Assembly: GCA_964059195.1 (NCBI GenBank)
Contig: CAXKWD010000013.1
Location: 23,102,611 to 23,166,610, forward strand
Direction of reading: 5' to 3'
DNA length: 64,000 nucleotides
DNA from: Ectobius pallidus
Taxonomy: Eukaryota > Arthropoda > Insecta > Blattodea > Ectobiidae
In this document: piece by piece, positions 52,618 to 61,600 of the stretch
Position numbering within the stretch: the first letter of the stretch is position 1
Layout: the number at the start of each line of letters is the position of its first letter
The notes under the pieces: generated by a model
The model's database searches: none
The model's input: only the letters and a program-made list of their open reading frames with translations
What the model was told of the DNA's origin: nothing
Program-made: the position numbers and the translations under genes

Positions 52618-55600
52618 TATATACATATTACATATACAACCCCAAAGAGCAAAGCTCATGCGAGGGGTGACATACATACATTGGTTCAAAGGAAAAGAAT
52701 TATAATACATAATACAATTATCTTAAGGCTATAACAAATTCACTAGTGACAAACGTCATACTACCGGTACAAACCACAAAAAAACTTGAAATTTACTAAT
52801 CAATTTTGAAATATGCATTTTTTATATGACTTCACAGAAATATATTATAACTATCCTACTGACTAAAGTACACATCTAAAAAATATGATAATGCTTTTGT
52901 TTTAAAATTTCTAATGGAACTGGACACACTTTGAGGTAACATGTTATACAATTTTATAACATGAGGTAATATTCCATTTAGGCCATATATAGTGGATTTG
53001 CTATGAGTTACAAAAAGATGAGTGACTTGTCTTGTGTTATGGAGATGAGCATTTTCGGGTGTAATTAAGGTGGTGTTGGATTTAATAAGTTTAAATTTCA
53101 TAGAATGTAAGTGACTGACTATTGCTGCATTTGTAGAGTGAAAACCCATGTTTCTACGATGCTTCATTCTCGCCTCATTAAAATGTAGCCTACAGGCGAT
53201 ATTGTAAGAATTGGTTTCCTTTGGTTTCCATGGCAAAAATTTGTTACACAATTTTTTGTTTTCAGATCGACTACACTGTTCTGCACCAAGTGCTGTTAGA
53301 GAATGACATCACTCTTCACATTCTAATGAACGATGACTTTAGATTCGAGAAGGATAGAGTGAATAAGATATTCTATGGTAAGTTACACTTGTTTTTTCTG
53401 CAGTACCATATAGAGACAGGAAATGATAGAATGCAATTTTTTTCTTATGCAATAAATGTTAAAGAAAATAGTGCAGTGCCTGTCGATTGAAGCTTGTATG
53501 TGGTAGTCATGGTTACATTGATGTGATGCATATTTGATATTGACCAGTAACCTTTAGCGATTACTGGATATCGACCAATCAGGACCGTTTATCTTACAAC
53601 ATGCATACAAGGGTTGAAAAGATGCGATTTTATATGATAAACTATTAACAATTAACTAAGTTTACTATTTCTCATATGCACTGTTGGTTAGTATCTGGTA
53701 ACACATGTGATAATTGATTGTTCATTCTTTTAGTATGTCGTGATCTGACAGCTGACACAAGGACAATTTGATTTTAAGCAGTGCAAGTAAGATAGTGATT
53801 ATTATTTATATAATCTTATATATTGTATAATGGAATCATCTTAATAAATCTCACTGAAGATTACCAATTTCATCAGATAAATTCGCTTGTGCTTTGCACT
53901 CATGAATCTATCAATAAACTTGTAATCTCTTATAGAGTATTTATGAAAAATCTCATATTTTTTAGGATGGTTAGCCAAAGTGCATTCTCTACCGAAGTAT
54001 TAGCCCCTAAACTGTTTTCACTCTAAGAACAAAGCTAAAGGAAATAAAAACCAGTGCATCTCTCTCACTCTAGCACATTACTCATATGACCTAAGAGTGA
54101 GACAGCCATACTGGCTTTGTTTACTTTACCTTTATTCTTGAAGTGAAAAGAGGATAGTGTGTTTGTCATCGTCTCACTCTGTATTTAGGTCTTCCAGGAC
54201 ATTATTTATTATTATTATTGTTGTTATTATTATTATTATTATTATTTTATTTTATTTTATTTTATTTTATTTTATTTTATTTTACCTTCATAAATCATAA
54301 TACATACATTCATGCCATGGCATGACTTTTACGAGAGATATCTTTTTTTTCAAGGTACCATTGATCGTGAAATGAAAACCACAGTGAATATCAAAACTGT
54401 TTTATTTAGAACACCTTCCACATGGGCGTCGGCAAGGGGGGGGCAACTGCCCCCCTCTGGATTGCCTTATGGATTAATTTACTTGTGGTACTCTTTGTCA
54501 ACCTACAGTTGTAGCATGGAGAATAAAATAAAATAAAATAGAATTACTTTATAATGAGTTTAGCAAGTATTAACTAATTATAACTATAATATTATGTATT
54601 TATAATAATATCTCAACAAGGCCATTGCTCAAAAGAGCGTATTCTGTTAACTTAAAAAACTTTGTAGCCTCGTCGAATTCAGCTTGGGTTCAAAATAACG
54701 ACCCGGTTAACTAAGTGAATATTAATGTGTTTAGCCTAATCATTTGAAATTGTCCGAAATTGAGGTCCGAAATTGATTTTGCCCCCCTTAATAACATTCC
54801 TGGCGACGCTGCTGACCTTCCAGCTACTTCTCTACATAATCGCAACTCCAATTGAGTTATTTGTTGTAGCGTAGCACCAATGTAAACATGCCTCGAACAA
54901 AAGGGTCTCCCACCAAGTGTGAATTGCGTGCAGTAGAAGTCACTAAGTCCAAAATCTTAGTTTTTAGATACAGCTGTTTTAAATTGGAATAAACCATTGT
55001 TTATGTGGACTTAGTGAAAGTAGAATTATTTGTTACATGGAAACATGTCAGGATATTAATTAGTGAGTTCTACCTACCTATAAAGCTTCCTACTGTCAAT
55101 GTAATAGTACATATAACTCAAAAGGTCATTTTTGGAGTTGGTGACTTCTGCCATAACGACAACAATGTTATCTACTCCTCATTATTGGCCAAAGTAAAAT
55201 AGTAATAACACTTTTAATTAAACCAATTTAAACAGCACATGAGAATCTTTTTGATAATCCTAAACACTTAAATAGGTACTAGTTACTTCACGAGACCTAC
55301 TGGAATACAAACATATGTATCAGTGGTGGGTATTAATCATTATTATAATATTATTTGCTTCCTTAGTGAATACATAGGCGTAACCAGGCCGACCATATTG
55401 GGGGGTTATACCATCTGGAGAGGGGGGTTCCGGGGTCCTCCCCCCGGAAAATTTTAAAAATTAAGATGCACAATAACGAGTTTTAAGCTTCCCATGCTTT
55501 AAACTCATATTAAGTAATTTATAAGCAGATTTTTTAAAAAAGGCGATATATCACAATAATGAAATAAATAGTACAATTTTCCCTTTTTTAATCAATGGGG

Positions 55601-58600
55601 GGGATTCAAACCCCCCCTCGTTACGCCTATGAGTGAATATACTACAAACTACAAATAGGCCTACTTGGGAACGGTGCTATGCAGAACTGTGACAGCCATC
55701 TACTCATGGTTGGTAGCAGAGGCTCCACAGTAGCCGACAACTGTGTGAGGCTACTCAAAATTTTGAATTTTCAAGATTTGCAATTAATTATCATCCACTT
55801 CATGTTTATATGAGCAGTTAATTTTTCACATGTGTCTATCTGCAATGAATACCTACCAATATGCAAATTTGAGGGTAGGTTTCAACATGACAACCCGTAC
55901 AGTTCCCTTGTTGGTATTTCACTCTAATTTGTTTCTCTTTTTTAACTTCCTTGTGTTTTCATATTTTTTGTAGAACAGTTTGTAAACAACATAATCTGAA
56001 GACTGGACTTGTATACAATATTCTGGAGTATACATACAGATTGTTCTTTCTGTGTCTCTTTAGACCACTGTGCTGCACATCTTGCAGCATCTATGCTAAT
56101 TCCATTCACTATTGCCAGGCTTGATCCAACTTGTTTTCTTGCACAGATGACATTCTCTGACTTATCCTTGGGAAATTTTTTGTTTGTTGAAAAATTAAGA
56201 AATATCAGTAAGGAACGTGACCCTATTGTTCAGAGAAGTCATTGAAATTACCTTTACTCAATATATTATATATTACAAGTTAGCAAAAATGCCAAAATAC
56301 CTTTTTCATGAAAAAATAAATTTTAAATACTGCAAGTGGTCTACGAATTCGATTTGACCAAAGGTTTGGTTGTAGATGATGTTTGGTGATATGTTCAGCT
56401 TGTTTAGAGAAAAATTCAAAAATTCCTTGAGCACTTATTTGAACAACAATAAACATCTTGCTTCACTTATGGTTATGAAATTGGTACAATGCATGGGTAA
56501 AACAAGATTATGATGTAATCTATGTTTTATAAAAGGCGAGGGCCCAATAAAGAACTGACACTTAAAAATTAACTATTTAATAAAACAAAGTTGAATATCG
56601 GCAGGGAACATAATCTGGTTGATACTGCAAGCAGTTAAAATTGCCACTATCTTGAAATGGTAAACATTTTGAAACAGCTGTATTCCTATATTCTTTCCAT
56701 GTATAGAAACTACGTTCAGGCAAAATTTTAGCACTCTCATTTCATTGGGTTTAGGTGATTAGAGTATCAGACAGACATACAGAATCCACTAGAATTTATA
56801 ATAGTGTAAATATAAACCGTTAATACCTTGTTATTATTTTAATCAATGTGTTATATTGCAGGTATGGATGGTTCTACTGCCTATACCAAAAAGGATGTAA
56901 AAACGCTCAAAGGGTCCACAGAATTAAGGAGACAAGTTAAACTACCTAAAACCATGTTAGGGTACTGCACAGCACTTGCATTGGAAACAAATGGTAAGTG
57001 TGCAGCATATATACCTTGATGCTTACTCACATAACATGGTGACCAATAAACTAACATAATTTTAATACGAACTGTATTTTGTTTTCTTGTTATAGTACAA
57101 CAAATATTTGCTTTAAATAGTAAAGTACAGATAAAGTAAGATAAAGTCAATGGACTTCTACTGTACATAATGTGTGGCCATCAATAGTCACTGGATGCAT
57201 GATCACCATAACAATTATTAACTCCCATTGCTATTCCCACCTCTCGCTGAAGATTCAAGTAGTAGAATACCAAATAAAAAAAATAATTTCACTCACCTTT
57301 CTTAAAGTGAATGTTGAAAATGTCACCGCTTTCTGTTCAATCTTACAACACAACACTATTTTGAAGGCACATTTCTTTACACCTTTGCCGCTTATGATTT
57401 AAATTCCTTTGCATGACCATAATAACCATGTTTTTAAACTGAGTATTTAAATTTAGAAGACAGAGCTGCCTAAATGCACTTCAAGAAAAATAAGTTATCA
57501 ATATAATGAAGAAAGCTAAACAAATAATTCAGTTTGCACTTTCATTCTGAGAAATTCATACATTTTTATTTGTACTTACCTTAATTTTGTATTTCCACAT
57601 TTTGCTTCTGATGGTATTCCAAAAAGCATCTCATCCTGGAGAGTGATAAATCACATTGCTTACACAACATTCCAGCCCGTTTTCCTTACTGCGCAAATAA
57701 TAATAAACACAGTCTTTGCCCATGTATTTGCGAGTACAGAATCCCTCCTTAGTTAAAAGTTACTTTTATTTGAGTGAACATTTTATTCCCATAAAAAAAA
57801 ACTAGCTTTTTAACTTATTATTAAATTCAAAATCAATAATAACAATATAGAATATATCTCGGGTGTACTGTAAACAGATTCATTCTCTACAACTGAATAA
57901 CTGGCCAGCCCTTACAATACATGCAAACCAACAGCTGACCTTCAAACTGAACTTAGTACAGCTGATCGGGAGTTTCACATTTCACAAACTTACAGGCAGT
58001 GCATCCTTACTGCATCCCATAAGCTTTTTCACAATTTTGTGAAAATACCAGGTTGTGTGTGATCCATGTATGCAAAATAAAATGACAGCTGCTTCTGGAA
58101 GGGGAAAACAAACTATTTTCAAATGTAAGCAATGTCTGTAGTCTGCACAGTCGAAATCACGTCCCTCTAGAGACCATCTGACTGCTGCATCATCTACCAT
58201 AGGCAGACGGCAGGATTAGGGGCATGTTTTCAACATGCCAACTCCCACAGTCATCATTAATGGATTCCAAGACAGGAGCCACTATTTCCTTATCAAGTAG
58301 TTCTTTAGTTGGTGTGATTTGACTGAGTGCACCCACTTCAGCCCTCCTTATCTCAGACAAAACCAAGGAGGTACCAGTAGGCTACCAGGGAACATACCCA
58401 GACCTGTGGATTCATAGTCAGAAATGCTAACCACTAGATCATGCAGGCCATCAATTTGTTAAGCAAGGTTTAGTAAATGGAAACTTTCATGTGGAGCAAT
58501 CCAAATAAGCAAGTCATAGACAAAATTTTCACATTCTGCTGAGAGACTATTTTTAGATTCAATAAAATTACAAGTAAAACGAAAATAAATTTCACATAAA

Positions 58601-61600
58601 TTAATGTGATCAAATTATTTTCTAATTACTATTTCAGTTATCTTGAAAAAAAAAATATATTTAGTAAAAAATAAAAAAATAAAAAAAAAAACAGTAAGTG
58701 ATCTGCACTGAAGATGAATCCCTTTGTTATAATTCAGATTATTTAAAAACCTTTTCACTGATAACTGCTGTGCAAACTGGTGGTGTTGAATTAATTTGCA
58801 AATTTCTTTTGTAATCATAAATGGACAAACAATCACAAATAATCGTCAGTTTCATCTGAAAGAAGAGCACAGAAAGTTTAGACTGATTTATGCAACCCTG
58901 AGGTAGCCTGTCGTCACAACTCAGCAGAGTTAGTTACCATGTGTTTCAATGGATGGTGCAATATATCGCCTGAAATCTTTAGCTACAGTTGGCAGTCCAA
59001 TTCAGTGAACAGGGAAGTGATTGTGTCAGGAAGTAGACATTAGATAACACTATATGCTGACACACTTGAAATCCCTCTCACTGAGAATATCTTTCGCCTG
59101 TTGGCATGCAAAGTCATCATATATACATATGTCAGTAGCATGGCCAGTAGTGATTTTTATTACTTTTCTCTTATTTTAATTTTTCATTTTATTTTATTTT
59201 ATTTTATTTCATTTCCTTTCATTTTAAGTCTAATAAACTAAAAAATTAAAATTAAATAAAGAACAACATTAAGAACAACAACAACAAAACACTGAAACCA
59301 CAGTATAAGTATTAATACAGTAAGGAAACTGTGTGTTAAAAGTCCTATGACAACTTGTTAGCTGGGCGACACTAGCGCTCCATGCGGCGGTTGAGTAAAA
59401 CTGCATTCTCACCATATAAAATAACTTGTGAAAATGCATAAACACATAACAAAATATGTTATAATAAGAGAAAAAAATCTTCTTTCAAAACTGAATTTTA
59501 AATTTAAGAAACAATGAAGCATGTATTATATTTTAGTTAAGATCAGGCACAATTTTTAAATGCCACTTACCTGTGACGGATAGTTAACTTGCACTGCAGT
59601 TCCTAGGGCTATTCTTATTACAAGTTTTAATAACTTCAAGATGATTCTTGGAAAACCAATTATAACTCATTTTTATTTTTAAAAGTAGCCTAATATTACA
59701 TTAGAATAGAAATGTCATCATTTTACAAAAACAATACAATATTACATAAGATACAATACAAAATTCAAATAAAAATATAGGTTTCTATCAATATTTCTCA
59801 ATTTCTAATACTCCAAAACTGCTTTTAGTATACAGTCGGTACAGCAGTTTTAATTAAAGAATTGTTATTGGAATTCATAAACTGGCTGTTTTCGAAGTGT
59901 TCCAAACATAGGCGGCAATTTACATTTAAATATTTTACAGTTTTTGTTAGTAGGTCTTCTCGCCGACTATTGATGACCCATTTTTTACACCTGAAATCAT
60001 TACAACAATTGAAGGTAGATCGAAGCCGTAAGATACAGAAACAAAATACAATCTCAACAATGGAGATGAGGACGAGCAGTGTGACAAACCTATATTCAAA
60101 GGTCACTCTTTAATATAATTTATAACTTAAACGTTGATTTTAAAGGTGGGAAAAACCTTGGACTAGATACGCTTCTTAACAGTAGCCTATTTTAGGTAAG
60201 CCTATTGCTTGCCTAGGTTTGGATAATGATGTCATGTTAGTTTACTGTCGCAAACACCTTAATGGCACATGTATCCGAGAATTTATGATGTAAGATTATG
60301 TTTTCGTCATCTTTACGCCTACATCGTGTTCGAGAAAATAAATATCGTACCGCCTGTAAAATCGGCTATGTGCACTTTTTTACGAAATTGAGTTATGTGC
60401 ACTGATATTCTTTAGCATTGATCCTTACAACCGGGCATGTGGATCTTTGATTGTCAGGTTTGTGCAAGCAAAGAAAAAAAATCGGCTACATGCTGCAAAA
60501 TGGCCATGTGCATTAGAGCTCACATAGCCATTCTTGACTGCCAACACGGCACACATGTTTGTATACGTAACCGGCCCTGACATATACATTACAATGCACA
60601 TAGGAAATAAGCTGCACCGCAGCAAATATTGTGTTATCTTAAGCGATTACAATACGACACCCTAAATATTGTTATCTTAACCGTGATATAGACTGCTGAC
60701 ATTTTCATTTCATTAGTATCTATTGTTAGAAATTACAACATAATTAAAGATAAAAATATTACATTAAAGTAAATGTAAACATAACCACACCAGAACATGT
60801 GTCAAGAGTAAGCCAGCAGGCATACAATAAATATTACGTATTATTCTTCTTACCTTTCTGGATCTTTTGGGAAAGTGAAGAAATGCAATTCAGGATTTCT
60901 TCCTTTATTGTTACTGCAATTTATAGCAGAACAATAACATCCTTTCGAAACACTCATTGCTATAAAAATTCAAGACTCCTATTTATTTCCATTCTTCCCG
61001 CAGTAGTGATTGTAGTATTACTCAATGGCCGGTAGGATCGCTAGTAATCTGCGCGCGCATGTCCGTCTGGCAGAAAAACGGACTGAGTTTCTTTACTGTA
61101 TTAATACGTATACTGTGCTGAAACAAATCAATTAAACAACACACAATGCATTACAACTATTACAAATGAAAAAATCAACAAATAAAAGAACAATAAGTCA
61201 TATTTTCATTATATTATTGGTATGGTACGGTATTGATTAAAATCCAACACGGAAATATTTTGAAGTCTTGAGAGCAGAAAATCAAACTGCATAATAAACA
61301 ACCTGTATTTAAAATAAAATCAATTCTGTTCGTTAATTTTAATATTTTACTAAATTTATGTTTTAAAGTCCCATGGTTTGAGGTTAAAGTGACAAGGGAA
61401 GCTTCGATTTCCCTGCATGCTATCAGCTATCATCTATCACAAAAGATGAGAGAGACGAGAGCTTACTAACAGCTGATCGCTGAGGTGAACCATCTCGAAT
61501 GTTAGACATTTAGACACTCAAATCTTAGACATTTATTCATGGCCAAACAAAAACAATAGCATGTAATGGTAATTAAGACACTTTCAATCAATCAATCAAT

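Larger units (their letters stand above)
59299..61117 (-). mobile_element. P-superfamily element, copy 2, with THAP exons
   Basis: Ends CACAGTATAAGTATTAATAC and the reverse complement of GTATTAATACGTATACTGTG are flanked by the 7-bp duplication CTGAAAC (59292-59298, 61118-61124). It is in reverse orientation to copy 1 at 44879. It encodes a well-preserved THAP domain across two exons but no catalytic core, so it is non-autonomous. Confidence 0.85.

Noticed and set aside
52563..52620. (TA)n microsatellite as an independent feature
   Set aside because: It forms the tail of the adjacent - strand LINE fragment and is described there.
60799..61035. 78-codon + strand frame in P element copy 2
   Set aside because: Overlaps the THAP exon on the other strand and has no recognisable motif.
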